From NCBI GenBank assembly GCA_963804375.1, contig CAWDQE010000021.1, forward strand, positions 558,001-622,000: a DNA stretch of 64,000 bases, in the 5' to 3' direction. The notes below the pieces were generated by a model, which was not told the DNA's origin, ran no database searches, and was given only the letters and a program-made list of their open reading frames with translations. Positions 27,779-39,000 of this stretch are shown one piece after another (the stretch's first letter is position 1; each line of letters opens with the position of its first letter). This stretch comes from JANXQG01 sp963804375. GTDB taxonomy: Bacteria > Planctomycetota > Planctomycetia > Pirellulales > Thermoguttaceae. A program made the translations under genes and the position numbers.

Positions 27779-29347
27779 TCACTCGCGCGCGTCTTCCTTG
27801 AACAAGGGCAGGTAACGGTAGTAGACTTCCAGGGTCAGGGCCGAGAGGCTGGTCTGCATGAGTCGGCCGCCGCGGCTGCCCCAGGCGTCCTTCTGCGGGG
27901 CCCAACTGCCGTTGGCACACTCGTAAACGTCGCGGACTTGGGTGTGGACCAGCAATTCGCGCATCTTGTGGTTCCAGGTGTCCCACTCGGTGCCGTACAT
28001 GTTGTGCATGACCTGGGTCGCGTAGTACCAATAATAGATGTTGGGAAACTCTTCGTCGGGCAAGTGCTTCAACAGGTAGCTCATGCCGCCGGTGAGCATG
28101 GGGTTGTCGCGCTTGGCGCCAAGGTACTGGCGGCAGAGCAGGCCGACCGAAGTCATCGTGGCCGATGGACCCTGGCCGGGCTGGTAGGCATACTCCGTGC
28201 CGTCGTGTACGGCGACCGAATCCAGCCACTTGCTGGTGCCGGAGAAGGCCGACCCGCCGACCGCCAGTCCGGCCAAGCTAGCGCTCTTGAGGGCCATCAA
28301 CTGCCAGCCAACGACGGACGTATCGCCGGGGTCCCTGGGATTGTAGCGCCAGCCGCCGTCGGCCGCGTTCTGGGCATTGAGGATGAAGTTCACCGCCCCC
28401 TGCGCCGCCCGGCCAACTTCCTTGTCACCGGTCAGCCCGTAAGCCTCGCAAAGGGCGATTGTGGCCAGGCCGTGCGAGTACATCATCTGCGCCGCGCCCT
28501 TGGCCAGGTTGCCATCGGGCTGCTGGTGCAGGATCAGCCAGGCGAGGCCTTTGCGGACATGTTCCTTGTAGGGGCCCTTGGCCTTGTGCGTTTGTCCGGC
28601 GGCCAGGAAGGGCAGGAGGCCCATGGCCGTTGCCCCGGCATCGGCGGAAATCTCGCCCGTGCCGCTGCAGGTCTTGTCGGTGCAGCGCTCTGTGTAGTGT
28701 TGCAGGCTCCAACTGCCGTCGGGCAACTGGTGGTTGGCCAACCAGACGAGGGCGGCATTCACGGCGCGTTCGCTACGTTTGGGGACGACGATTTGCTTGC
28801 GGCGCTCGAGGCGGCCGGTTAAGGTACCGTCACCGACGCCTGGACCCTTGCCGGGTCCGATGTCGATGTTTCCGAGGCCGGTCACCTTGGGTCCTGGACC
28901 CAACGGCAGCACTCCGCCGCCGAAACCTGCGTCCTTCACGCCGTCGCGCCCGCCGCTGCTTGCGGCCTCGGCGCCCGGTATTCCACCGTCGTTTTTCGCG
29001 GTCTGAGTGTCCGGGGCGGGCGGTTTCGGAGGGGGCGTGATATCCAATACTTGAGGCTGGGTTTCGTCGGGTGGGCCGATTTCGAACGGGTCGATTCTCT
29101 CGGTTGGCTCCTTTTGCGGTTCTTCCTGGGCTTGCGAGACGAAAACAGTCGTGTCGTCCTGATTCTGGCCGCCGCCGAGATTCGGCAACAGCAGCAGAGC
29201 CGACAGCGCGAGAAGATGAAGGCTGAAACTGCCGGCGTACCAGACCAGCTCGGTCCGCACCCAGTCGATGAATCGTTCCATCAGGGTTTCCTCCGGGAGC
29301 TGACCTTCGTCGGCGACCGGCAACGGATTTTTCGTAGTTCTTGCCAT
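27779..29347 (-). CDS. Membrane-anchored squalene-cyclase/prenyltransferase-repeat protein
   Basis: 522 residues from ATG 29347 (AAAGGGGAA upstream); the longer frame to 29440 has no site. A cytoplasmic N terminus is followed by one membrane segment (WYAGSFSLHLLALSALLLL, about 35-53), then a long Gly/Pro/Asp-rich spacer (about 60-185). The alpha-toroid domain follows: AVNAALVWLANHQLPDGSWS, KGLAWLILHQQPDGN, AVNFILNAQNAADGGWRY and SWAPQKDAWGSRGGRLMQT, all QW-like repeats. The catalytic DxDD of hopene cyclases is not seen, so I do not call it an active cyclase. This architecture is frequent in planctomycetes; function unknown. A possible structured RNA lies just upstream. Confidence 0.8.
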   Translation of the reverse strand: MARTTKNPLPVADEGQLPEETLMERFIDWVRTELVWYAGSFSLHLLALSALLLLPNLGGGQNQDDTTVFVSQAQEEPQKEPTERIDPFEIGPPDETQPQVLDITPPPKPPAPDTQTAKNDGGIPGAEAASSGGRDGVKDAGFGGGVLPLGPGPKVTGLGNIDIGPGKGPGVGDGTLTGRLERRKQIVVPKRSERAVNAALVWLANHQLPDGSWSLQHYTERCTDKTCSGTGEISADAGATAMGLLPFLAAGQTHKAKGPYKEHVRKGLAWLILHQQPDGNLAKGAAQMMYSHGLATIALCEAYGLTGDKEVGRAAQGAVNFILNAQNAADGGWRYNPRDPGDTSVVGWQLMALKSASLAGLAVGGSAFSGTSKWLDSVAVHDGTEYAYQPGQGPSATMTSVGLLCRQYLGAKRDNPMLTGGMSYLLKHLPDEEFPNIYYWYYATQVMHNMYGTEWDTWNHKMRELLVHTQVRDVYECANGSWAPQKDAWGSRGGRLMQTSLSALTLEVYYRYLPLFKEDARE

Positions 29348-29484
29348 GAGCGTTCCCCTTTCAATTGAATGGTAAAATCGGCCGGCGAATAGCTTCCGCA
29401 AAAGGAAACGTGACGTTCGCCGCGTTGTTGTCTTAACCACGATTATTCGTGAACTGTCGGCGCGGAGCGAACGCTCGAGAAATA

Positions 29485-29780
29485 TGGTGGTTTACGCACG
29501 GAGTCGAACCCCTGAAGACGCTTGCTGGAGTTCCGGCGTCCGCTGGCGCAACGCAACATAGTGCAGGGAATTCCGTACTCCACCCATCCTACGGTGAATA
29601 ATCGGGGCTAGAGGGCGATCCAAGTTACCGTTACGACCGAAAACTATTCTTCACTTGGTCCTTACGGCCTATTACTCGCTATGCCCACAGTTGGATTCGT
29701 CGTGCTCCCCGAAGATTATTCCCGGACGCGCTACTTGACCATTGAGTGACAGGATCGAATAATTCCGCGGACAAAAACCG
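29485..29780 (-). ncRNA. Possible structured RNA with tRNA-like 3' end
   Basis: On the minus strand the 3' end at 29485 reads GGGGTTCGACTCCGTGCG followed by TAAACCACCA: a T-loop (TTCGACT) and an encoded CCA. Upstream is a low-GC, non-coding block with CCCTCTAGCCCCGATTATT and CACCGTAGGATGGGTGGA. This loosely resembles the CCCTAG...TTAGGACGGGGA pseudoknot stretch of tmRNA. Against tmRNA: the T stem pairs poorly, the expected GATTCGACGG start is absent, and no tag reading frame ending in an Ala-Ala-like sequence is clear. It may be a divergent tmRNA, a leader of the gene at 29347, or a repeat derived from a tRNA. It fills the 450-bp gap, which holds no gene. Confidence 0.3.
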
Positions 29781-29799
29781 CAGGAATCAAGGAGTAGCA

Positions 29800-30258
29800 A
29801 TGAATCCGGAAAGACGTGAATCGAAGGACCGTCTGGGCGTTGATCTTGCGCTGCTGGCGGCGCGAGTTGTTCTGGGGGTCATTTTCGTGGCCCACGGTTC
29901 GCAAAAACTATTCGGGGCATTCGATGGGCCGGGGTTGAAGAAAATTGTGGATATGATGGGGCCGATCGGTTATCTGGTTTCGATCGGGGAGTTTTTCGGC
30001 GGTCTGGGGCTGATCGTCGGCTTCCTGAGCCGCTTCTCCGCGGCGTCGCACATCGTCATCATGATCGGGGCCATCGCCATGGTCCACGGCAAGAACGGCT
30101 TCTTTGCGAACACGGGCGGATTCGAATACAACCTGGCCCTCATCGGGCTGGCGGCGACGATCGTGATCGCCGGTCCCGGGGCGCTGGCCCTGGGGCGATT
30201 CTTGCCGCTGCTGCCCAAGTCGACGCGGACGGGACGGCCGATTGCGGTGTTGGAGTAG
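29800..30258 (+). CDS. DoxX family membrane protein
   Basis: 152 residues from ATG 29800 (AAGGAG seven bases upstream). Four membrane segments: LALLAARVVLGVIFVAHGS, a segment with GYLVSIGEFFGGLGLIVGFL, SHIVIMIGAIAMVHG and LALIGLAATIVIAGPGALAL. The sequence RVVLGVIFVAHGSQKLFG with its HG motif and the central GEFFGGLGL are typical of DoxX/TQO-small-subunit-like proteins. These membrane proteins have been linked to quinone or redox homeostasis, but for this subgroup function is open. The next gene follows after 37 bp, so it may be co-transcribed with the SPFH pair. Confidence 0.87.
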   Translation: MNPERRESKDRLGVDLALLAARVVLGVIFVAHGSQKLFGAFDGPGLKKIVDMMGPIGYLVSIGEFFGGLGLIVGFLSRFSAASHIVIMIGAIAMVHGKNGFFANTGGFEYNLALIGLAATIVIAGPGALALGRFLPLLPKSTRTGRPIAVLE

Positions 30259-30295
30259 GAAAGGGATCGATCGAGATAAAACGCAGGGGACTGCA

Positions 30296-31282
30296 GTGGA
30301 TATCGTGATTGGAGTGGCAATTGGGTTCACGGCATGGGTGCTGGTGCGCTGTATCCTGCTGGGGTTTTACACGGTGGACCAGAACCAGCGGGCCGTAAAG
30401 ACCGTCTTCGGACGCGCCCAGCGACTGGGGAATCTCACGACGTTGGCCGATCCGATCGCGGAATCGTTGCGAGAGGACGAGAAGGAGCGGTACTGTTTCC
30501 CTCAGGTCCGGGTCATCATGCCGGGCGGGCCGTACTTCAAGTGGCCATGGGAGAGAATATACAAGGTCTCGGTTGCTACTGCGACCGCCAACATGGCCTT
30601 TGACCCGCAATCGCCAGAGGCAAACAAACGCGGAACGGTACTGGAAGCCGTCACCAAGGACCAGTTGAACACCGGTCTGACGGGGCAGATCCGCTTCCAG
30701 GTGTCCGAGCGGAACCTCTATGCCTACCTCTTCGGCGTGACCAATCCGATCGCGCACGTGATGGGTTACTTCGTCTCCGTGCTGCGGGAAAGGATCGCGA
30801 CGTTCGAGGCCCCGGGGAAGACGGCGGCGGAAGGGACAACGGACGTGGTTTCGGTCGAGGGCATCTCGATCAACGACTTGCGCAAGAATCTGCGGGATCT
30901 GAACGAGCACATGGATCGGGAATGCCAGTGTTCGCAAGCACGCTACGGCATTCAACTTGACGCTTCGCTGATCACCGGGATCGACCCGCCGTCGGAGGTC
31001 GAATCGGCGTTGGCCGCGATCAACACGGCCCATAACCAGGTGTCTTCGGACATCAGTCTTGCGACGGCCGCAGCCGACCAGCGGATCGTCGAGTCCAGGC
31101 GCGCGGTGGAAATCGAAACGCTGAAAGCCGAAGCGGATATCGAGCCGCTGCGGCGTCTGGCCGCGGAACTCGTGGAACTTGAACATAGTAGTGGCAAGGC
31201 AGCGATGGACGCGTACGTGCGGAATGCGAAACTGGCCCTGTTTTCCCACGCCAATCGCGTGATCACGGAGGTGCGGCCATGA
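30296..31282 (+). CDS. SPFH/band-7 domain membrane protein (first of pair)
   Basis: 328 residues with a GTG start at 30296 (CAGGGGA upstream). One N-terminal membrane helix (VDIVIGVAIGFTAWVLVRCI) is followed by the SPFH entry FYTVDQNQRAVKTVFGRAQR and the strand set of the band-7 fold up to about residue 200. A long charged coiled-coil follows (SLATAAADQRIVESRRAVEI, LKAEADIEPLRRLAAELVEL). Such proteins form membrane microdomain cages like HflK/HflC or flotillin. The last codons overlap the next gene (ATGA), as expected for hetero-oligomer subunits. No attached protease or NfeD gene is present. Confidence 0.85.
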   Translation: MDIVIGVAIGFTAWVLVRCILLGFYTVDQNQRAVKTVFGRAQRLGNLTTLADPIAESLREDEKERYCFPQVRVIMPGGPYFKWPWERIYKVSVATATANMAFDPQSPEANKRGTVLEAVTKDQLNTGLTGQIRFQVSERNLYAYLFGVTNPIAHVMGYFVSVLRERIATFEAPGKTAAEGTTDVVSVEGISINDLRKNLRDLNEHMDRECQCSQARYGIQLDASLITGIDPPSEVESALAAINTAHNQVSSDISLATAAADQRIVESRRAVEIETLKAEADIEPLRRLAAELVELEHSSGKAAMDAYVRNAKLALFSHANRVITEVRP

Positions 31283-32253
31283 TCTACCTACTGGCCACAG
31301 CCGGTTTTTCCTTCCTGGCCTTCCTGATCGGCGTACCGCTGTTGCTAGGCGTGGCACGCGCTCTGGGTGTCTACACGGTCGTGCATGAGCGGCGATGCCA
31401 CGTGTACGTGTTGTTCGGAAAGGTCATCGGAATCCTGAGCGAGCCGGGGCTCTGTTTCCTGTGGCCGCGATTGGGATGGAAGGCACTGTTTGTCCGGTGG
31501 CTGGGACGCTGTGAGGTGACCGACATGCGCCTCGATCAGGAGTACCTGCGCAGCGCCCCTGTGAACTCCGAAGAAGGCGCCCCCATGGGCATTGGAATCT
31601 GGTACGAAATGTTCATCAGCGACCCGGTGGCCTACCTGTTCAAGAACGTTGATCCGCGTGGGTCACTGGGAGCCAACGTCAGCAACTCAACGGTCCGCTG
31701 CCTGAGCAACCTGCCGCTGGCGAAGATGCTGGTGGACCGCCACGCGATGAGTTCGACGGTGCGCGACGAGGTCACGCCCAAGTCGAACGAGTGGGGTTAC
31801 CAACTGGGGTCCATTTACATTCGCAAGGTCCATTTCCGCGACCCGGAAATGATCAGGCAGATCGAGAGCAAAGTGGTCAACCGCCTGCGCCAGGTCACGG
31901 CGGCGATCAAGCAAGACGGAGTGAACCAGGTGAGCATTATTACGAGCACGGCGGAACGCCAGGCCGCGGTCGAGTTCGGCAAGGCGGCGGCCGTGCGGCC
32001 GGCCATCGTCGGCAAAGTGTTGGCGGAGATCAACCGTGACGCCGAGGTGGCCGAAGCCATGTTTGCACTTCTCGAGACGCAGCGCATCGTCGAGGGAAAA
32101 ACCGACCTCACGCTCGTCCGTGCGGCGGAGCGCGCCTTGATCGCCGATCTGCTGGCGGCCGAACCGGCCGCCAGCACGGCAGTCGCCGAGAACCAATCTG
32201 CGCAAGCGCGTCCCCGCCCAGCCGCCGGGACCAAACTGCCGCCTGAAAAGTGA
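31279..32253 (+). CDS. SPFH/band-7 domain membrane protein (second of pair)
   Basis: 324 residues, ATG 31279 overlapping the previous stop. N-terminal membrane helix (LLATAGFSFLAFLIGVPLLL), then ERRCHVYVLFGKVIGILSEP, WPRLGWKALFVRWLGR and the segment MGIGIWYEMFISDPVAYLFK, which match the prohibitin-like strand order. The Arg/Ala-rich C-terminal helix (TSTAERQAAVEFGKAAAVRP) and a disordered tail close it. Its coupling to the gene before suggests a paired ring as in HflK/HflC, though sequence identity between the two is low. What it encloses is unknown. Confidence 0.85.
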   Translation: MIYLLATAGFSFLAFLIGVPLLLGVARALGVYTVVHERRCHVYVLFGKVIGILSEPGLCFLWPRLGWKALFVRWLGRCEVTDMRLDQEYLRSAPVNSEEGAPMGIGIWYEMFISDPVAYLFKNVDPRGSLGANVSNSTVRCLSNLPLAKMLVDRHAMSSTVRDEVTPKSNEWGYQLGSIYIRKVHFRDPEMIRQIESKVVNRLRQVTAAIKQDGVNQVSIITSTAERQAAVEFGKAAAVRPAIVGKVLAEINRDAEVAEAMFALLETQRIVEGKTDLTLVRAAERALIADLLAAEPAASTAVAENQSAQARPRPAAGTKLPPEK

Positions 32254-33061
32254 GTCGCGGCATTTTGTGAGAAGAGATTGGGCTCTAGGGCGAAGCTGCG
32301 TCCAACGTCACACTGGAATTCCCAAGTGTTTGCGGCTCACGGAGTTGCGCCGACTTCCCGCCCTCTGTTCTTGACGGCGTGTTCGCAAGAATAACGTTTA
32401 TTGCAGTTATTTGGCGATATTTTCTGCGATTCTCCGCCCGCCGCAAGCGCTTGCCGGGAAACGACTTGCGGCAATCGCCGCCGCCGCGCGCCACGCGCCC
32501 GGCGAAGAATTCTCGCCGCCGCCACTTGACAAGACGTTCACACTATGGATAATTACGGTCTGTTACTCATTACCAGAGTCATCGCCGCGAGGAGAACGCC
32601 ATGTCTGCGATCGTGCTGCGCCGCTGCCATTGTCGGATCCAAGCCCGCAACACCAATGCCCCAGGGTCGGTTGATCTGCGGCGTGGCCCACGCGGACGAG
32701 TTTTGGCAAATTCTGACCATACTTCCGAAAGATGGAATGCGATAGCCAAAAGAGCGGAAAGCCTCGTTTTTCCCGAGGATTCCTGGGGGTGGCATAGTTC
32801 TACTGGCTACAGCAACATTCCTAAGTGGAGTTGGAAAATGGCCGAAATCCCCTGCAAAACCTCGATTTTTGGCCACTTTGGCCAAAACATGCGAAAATTC
32901 CGTTCTACGAGAAGGCTGCTGGTTTACTTCCGTCTCGCGGTAGTGTATTCTTGCAAGCGCATGGCATCCCCGGGATCTTCCGGGCTCTTGGCCTTTCTGG
33001 CCAAGGAACAGAGGCAAATGGCCCCGCCGTGCGGGCCGCATAACCGAAGAGGAGTGTCGCT
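32254..33061. other. Gene-free region, lower GC, before the giant protein gene
   Basis: No convincing protein gene. The plus frame at 32601-33065 and the minus frame at 32553-33041 have amino-acid compositions unlike real proteins here and no ribosome site. The part 32750-32960 is richer in A and T, with a palindrome TTTTTGGCCACTTTGGCCAAAA at about 32866-32887. It may be a repeated intergenic sequence or an RNA/leader made from the 32526 promoter. GAGGAG precedes the ATG at 33062. Confidence 0.5.
32526..32553 (+). promoter_or_regulatory. Strong sigma70-type promoter
   Basis: A perfect TTGACA at 32526-32531 and GATAAT at 32548-32553 are separated by 16 bp, unusually close to consensus for this GC-rich sequence. 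It points into the 500-bp gap before the long gene at 33062, so it could drive that gene with a long leader or an RNA of its own. Confidence 0.45.
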
Positions 33062-36000
33062 ATGAGCAGGTGCTGCCTGACTGTCGGTCTTTTCTTGGCC
33101 CTCCTGGCCCCTTCGTACCAACCACTGACCGCCGCGGATAGCCCGCCGGTCTATGATCCCAGCGACGTGCCGCTGGCGGCGCCGGCCGTGCGGCAGGCGA
33201 TGCAGGATCGCAACTTCGTCGAGGCCCGCAAGGCCATTGACGAAGCCGCCAAGAACAAGGACGCGCCCAGCGACTACCTTGCCTATCTGCGGGCCTGGTC
33301 GCTGGAACTGGAGAAGCAGCACGACCAGGCGATTGCCGCGCTGGAAAAGTTCGAGAAGGACTTTCCCCAAAGCACGTGGTTGCGTCGCGCCCGCTTTGCC
33401 AAGGCCCAGGCCATGGTTGCCAAGAGCGACTTCCGCGGCGCCCAGGCAATCTATGAAGCGGAGGCCAAGTATCTGCTCTCCGCCGCGCGGCGGCAACAAT
33501 CGGCGGCCGTTTACCTGGAGTTTGCCGACGCGCGATTCCAGCCCCGCCGTGAAGATCAACAGCCCGACTACCGCAGCGCGCGGGAGTTCTATGCCCTCGC
33601 CCTGGATACCGGACTGGCGGCCCCGCGGCGTGCGGAAGTCGAGTTCCGTATCGGCTATTGCCTGCAGAAGCTGAACATGCCGGCCGACGCGGCGAAGGCC
33701 TACGAGAAGTTTCTCGCGGACCAGTCCGACGACCCGCGACAGATGGAAGCTCGCTACCGGATGGGCGAATGCCTGCTGGCCGCCGGCAAGCTGCCGCAGG
33801 CGCGAAAGGCCTGGCGGGAGTTGTTGAAGACGGTGGCATCCGTGCCGCCGGTTCCCGGTGCCGATGGGAAGGTGAAGTCGGACGGCAAGGCGGAGGGCAA
33901 ACGGATTGTGCCTGCTGCTTTGCGCGATTGGCCGGCAGAGGCGGCGTTCCACCTGGCCGAGACGTGGCACTGCCCCCAGCCCGGCAACGACGAAGATCTG
34001 CGCCGCGGCGTCGCGGCCCTGGAGGACTTCATCAGCCGCTTCCCCACGCACGAACTGGCCCCGGCGGCCCATCTGCAGATCGCCCAGAGCCAGCTCCATC
34101 TGGCGCATTATGACGAGGCCGCGGCCACGCTGCAGCATTTCTTGCAAGACCCGCGCTGGAAGAATTGCAAAGAACTGCCCCAGGCCCGTTGGTCGTTGGG
34201 CCAGGTCTATCACAAGCAAAAGAAATATGCGGAAGCCCTGGCCGTGTGGCACGAATACCTCACCCGCCATCCGGCCAGTGAAGGCTGGAGCGCCGTGCAG
34301 CAGTCGATCATCGACACCGAGTATCTTGTCGGCCTGGAGAAGTTCAAAGCGGGCGACGACGAGGCGGCGAGCAAACTGCTGGCCGAGTTCATGGACCGAT
34401 ATCCGCTGGACGCCCGCAATCCGGGCATCCTCTTCACTTTCGGGCAGATCCACCATCGGCAGAAGAAGTGGGAAGCGGCCATCGCCGATTGGCAGCGGCT
34501 GGTTACGAAATATCCACGCAGCGAGGAGGCCTCGCACGCCCAATTCATGATCGCCCGCACGCTGGAAGAACCGCTCAACCGCTATGACGAGGCCCGCGAG
34601 CACTATCGCCAGGTCACCGGCCACGACGCCGCGGATGCCCAGGCGGCGGCAGCCGCGATCCGGGCGAAAAGCATGTTGGTGGAAACCGAGCGGGTATTTC
34701 GCTCCGGCGAGAAGCCGCAATTGAAACTGGCCACGCGGAACGTGCCGGCCGTCAAGATCCGCGTCTACAAGATCGACCTGGAGACCTATTTCCGCAAGGT
34801 GCACTCCATCGCCGGCATCCAGCGGCTGGACGTTCTCGCTGATCGATCCCGACACGACGCTGGACTTCGCGGTCCCCGACTATGCGAAGTACAAACCGCT
34901 GACAAGCTCGATTCCCGTGCCGCTGCCCGACGGCGACCCGCGAGTACCGGGTGCCCCGGCCGGCGTGGCGGCGGTCACGGTCAGCAGTCCGACGCTGGAG
35001 ACCACCACCTTGCTGATCCAGAGCGACCTGGAAATCCTCGCGAAGGCATCCCGCGACGAGGTGCTGATCTTCGCCGAGAACGCGGCAACCGGCAAGCCGT
35101 GGCCCGGAGTGCGCCTGTTGATTTCCGACGGTCGCAGCATCTTTGCCGAGGCGAAGACGGGCGACGACGGTTTCTTCCGCCAGCGCTACCCGGAGTTGAA
35201 AGACACCGCCCGCGTGCATCCGAACCAACAGCTCTTGTTCCAATGGGGGACTGAGCGGAATGCCGAGGTGAAAGGCACGTCTTGCCTGCGGGTCTTTGCC
35301 GCCGCCGAGGGCGGGCACGTGGCCTCGACCGCCGTGCGGCTCGAAGGCGAGCCGGTCGCGCACCCGTTGACCGACAGGATCTACGTGGATACCGATCGCC
35401 CGAGTTATTTCGCCGGTGAAACGGTCCACGTTCGCGGCTGCGCCCGCCACGCCGATGGCGACCGCTTTACGATCGAGCCGGGCAAGAAGCTGACCGTCGA
35501 AGTCCTGGGCGACGCCGATCGCCGGCTGCGGCGGCGGGAGGTGACGCTATCGGCCGCGGGCACGTTTGCGTGGAACTTTCTCCTGCCGATGGAAATGCCC
35601 GAAGGGGCCTACAAGGTCCTCGTACACGATCAATCCGGGCATCACCAGGCCACCAATTTCCAGATCGGTCGGCCGCAGGAAGAGACGCTGCGCCTGGTCT
35701 TGGACCTGCCCAAGCCGGTCTATTATCGCGGCGAGACGGTCGAGGGAACGCTCCGCGCCGTGCTGCCCCAGGACCGCTCCTTGACGGGTGTGAAAGTGAG
35801 CTACAAGCTGGGCAATGCGGCGGCAACCACCGCGACGACCGACACCCGCGGCGAGGTACATTTTGCGATTCCCACCGCCGAGTTGGAGTCGTATGGCAGC
35901 ATGACGTTCGACGCCGGCATCCCGTCGCGATCGCTATCCGTGCAGCGCGACTTGACCGTTGCCACGCGCAGGCTTCTCGATCGGCTTCGAAACGACCCGC

Positions 36001-39000
36001 TCCGTTTACCTGGCGGGCGAGACTTTCGATGTCCACGTGAAGACGCGCGACGCCGCAGATCGGCCCAGCTCGGAAAAACTCCTGCTGAAGGTTTTCCGGC
36101 AAGACCACGTCGGCGAAACCACCCGCGAGGAACTGGTCGCCGAGCATCCGCTTGCCACGGCAGCCGATGGTACGGCGCAACAAACGCTCAAGCTGGCCAA
36201 AGGCGGCGAGTACAACCTGCGTGCGACCGGTACCGATCGCTTCGGCAATACGATCGCCGGCGCGTTGAATCTGACCGTCTCCGGCGACGACGATCCACGG
36301 CGTTTGCTCCTGCTGGTCGATCGCACGCGACTCAAGGCCGGCGACGCGGCCGAAGCACAGATCGTTTGGCGCGGGCAGCCGGCCTTGGCCGTAGTCACCT
36401 GCCACGGCGATCGGCTCATCCAGCAACGACAGATCGCGCTCCAGACCGGATTGAATCATTTGCAGATTCCAGTGACCGCAGCCATGGCCCCGGGGTTCAC
36501 GCTGACAGTTAGTGTCATGGCTGACGGCCTCCCCTCTCCTTCCGGGAGAGGGGCAGGGGGTGAGGGCTTTCGCGCACAGCAGGCCGTTTATTCCCGAAGT
36601 TCTGGTCCCAGAAGCCCTCACCCTAGCCCTCTCCCGCAGGGCGAGGGGACCTACCGCCTGCACGAGGCCGCTTGCGCGTTGCGTGTCGATCCCGATTTGC
36701 AGGTGAAGATCGAGTGTCACCGTCATGGTGATGCGTCCGCTCCGCCGCGCCCGGGCGAAGCGGCAGACGTGACCGTCACGACCTGCGACGCCCAAGGCAA
36801 GCCGGTGGCCGCCGAGGTCAGCCTGGCCATATTGCCCACCGATCGGGGAACTGACGGAGCGCTGTCCGGGATATCACTCCCGTCCTTCTTCCGCACTCGC
36901 GGTCGCACGGCGCAATTCCAGGCGGCCTCCAGCATCCAGTTTCATTATCGGCCCGCCATTCACGCCCTTGCCACGGCCGAGCCCGAGGAAGACGTGGCCG
37001 CTGTGCCGGCGCATTTGGCTGCGCAGCAGGGAGTTCCCATGCCCAAGCCGGATGCACGCAAACCTGCGCGCCACCGGCTGCCGCCGAGGATCCCTTTGGC
37101 GGCTCTCCAACCGCACCGGCGCCGTCTGCATCAGTCCCATCGGTCCCATCCGACGATCCCTTTGGCGGCGAGGAACCCGCACAGCAAGTAAGCCCCGGGC
37201 GGCCGGTGCAGAAGGCGGCGGCCACTCGCCAACGTCCGAACCGGCGGTCGGAACGAGAATCGACGGTCTCGCGAATTCCTCATCCAACTTGGTCGGGCTA
37301 CTGGAATCCCTCGATCACAACCGGGCCGGACGGCCGCGCGACGATCGCGCTGACGCTGCCGGAAGATGCCCTGAACCTGACGCTCGTGGCCAAGGCGATT
37401 ACGCCCGAAACGCTCGCCGGCCAGGCATCGCAAACGCTCGATCTGAAGAAGGATCTTTGGGCCGCGCTTCATCTCCCGCCGGCCTTCACCGACGGCGACG
37501 AAGTGGAGCTGCCCGTCGTCGTGCAGAACCAGGTCCTCGACCGGGGAACGCTGGAAGTGGCGATCAGCGCGAACATCGACGGCGTCGCGTGGAACGACAA
37601 GAAGACCCTCGAAGTGAAATCGCGCGGCCGCTTGGAAACAAGTTTCAAGACGACCATTCGCCTCTTGCAGCGGCCGGGTCAGGAAAGTGGATGCCTGTCA
37701 TCGCAACCGCAGGCCGAGTTTACGGTTGCGGTAAAGGCCGGAGCACAGAGCGACGCGTGCCGCCGCATCGTGCCGATCCTGCCCTACGGCGAGCCCTGTC
37801 AGGTGACGACCTCAGGCGTTGCCAGCGGCGAGGCCACGGTCACCATCGCGCCGTCGCGACACCATTGGACGACGCCGAAGCTGCAAGTTGCGGTTAGCCC
37901 GAGTATCGAGCGGAGCTTGCTCGATTTGCTCGCGCCTGCAGGGAACGCGGGGCACCTGCTTGCGGGTCGTGGCGTTCCGTATGAAGGGCAGTCGACCCCG
38001 ACATGGAACGCCGCGGAGGGCGTTCCCTATAGCCTCGGCACGGAGGGCCTTCCTGCCGCGAGCGATTTGATGGCCGCGCTGGCCTTGGCGAAACTCTGCC
38101 CCGCCGACAGCCCGGAGCGCAGCACGCTCGACGAGCGGATCCGCACTACGTTGAGCCTGCTGATCGCCGGACAGCACGACGGTACTTGGCCAGTCGACGG
38201 TCACGCCGGCACGGTCGCGACCACTGCCCAGGCGCATTGGTCGCTGGTCCTCGCCGACAAGGCCGGGTTCGACGTGCCGAAGGAGATTCTCGCTTCCAGC
38301 CTGGCGCGGCTTCGCGGCAGCGCCGGCGGCGACAAGGAGAGCGACCTGGAGACCAAGGCCATCGTGTTGCACGCCTTGGCGATTGGCGGCCAGGGCGACT
38401 TCGCCCTCGCCAATCAACTGTTGCGCGACCGCAAGTTGCTTTCGCCGCTGGGGCGGGCCTATCTGGCCCTGGCTCTGGTGCAAATGGACCGCAAGGAAAC
38501 GGCGACCGAGGTTCTCGGCGCTCGTAGTCCCGGCTCTAGCCGGAATCCCAAGGACATTCCGCCTAAAGGCGGCACTACGAACCCAGACATTCCGCCTAAA
38601 GGCGGGACTCCAACGGACGAAACTCCAACGGAAACCGAAGCCCAGGCAGTTACCGCCTTGGCCTTGCTGGGCCTCGACCCGGCGTCGCCGCAGGCCAAGG
38701 TTCTGATCGAAACGATTTTGGGCCAGCGCGCGGGCCTCCGCTGGACGCCGGAAAAGGCGACCGGGCCGGCCGTTCTGGCCGCGACCACCTGGCTGGCGAA
38801 GGAGCGCGCGGCCGCCGGGGCGTGCCGGCTGGCGATCACCGTCAACGGCAAACCGGTCAAGACGCTCGATCTGGATCCGCAAGGCCCGACGCAGACGGTC
38901 GAAGTGCCTCTGGCCTTGCTCGTCAAAGGACAGCAGCGGATCGAGCTGCATCCCAGCGGTCCCGCGCGGTTGGCCTATCGCTGCACGCTGGAGGGCGTCG

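Noticed and set aside
29485..29575. An ordinary tRNA gene on the minus strand
   Set aside because: The T-loop and CCA are present but no matching acceptor strand, anticodon arm or D arm is found upstream.
32601..33065. 154-residue plus-strand frame in the gene-free stretch
   Set aside because: No ribosome site, overlaps the next start, and Ser/Arg-rich with no likeness to a protein family.
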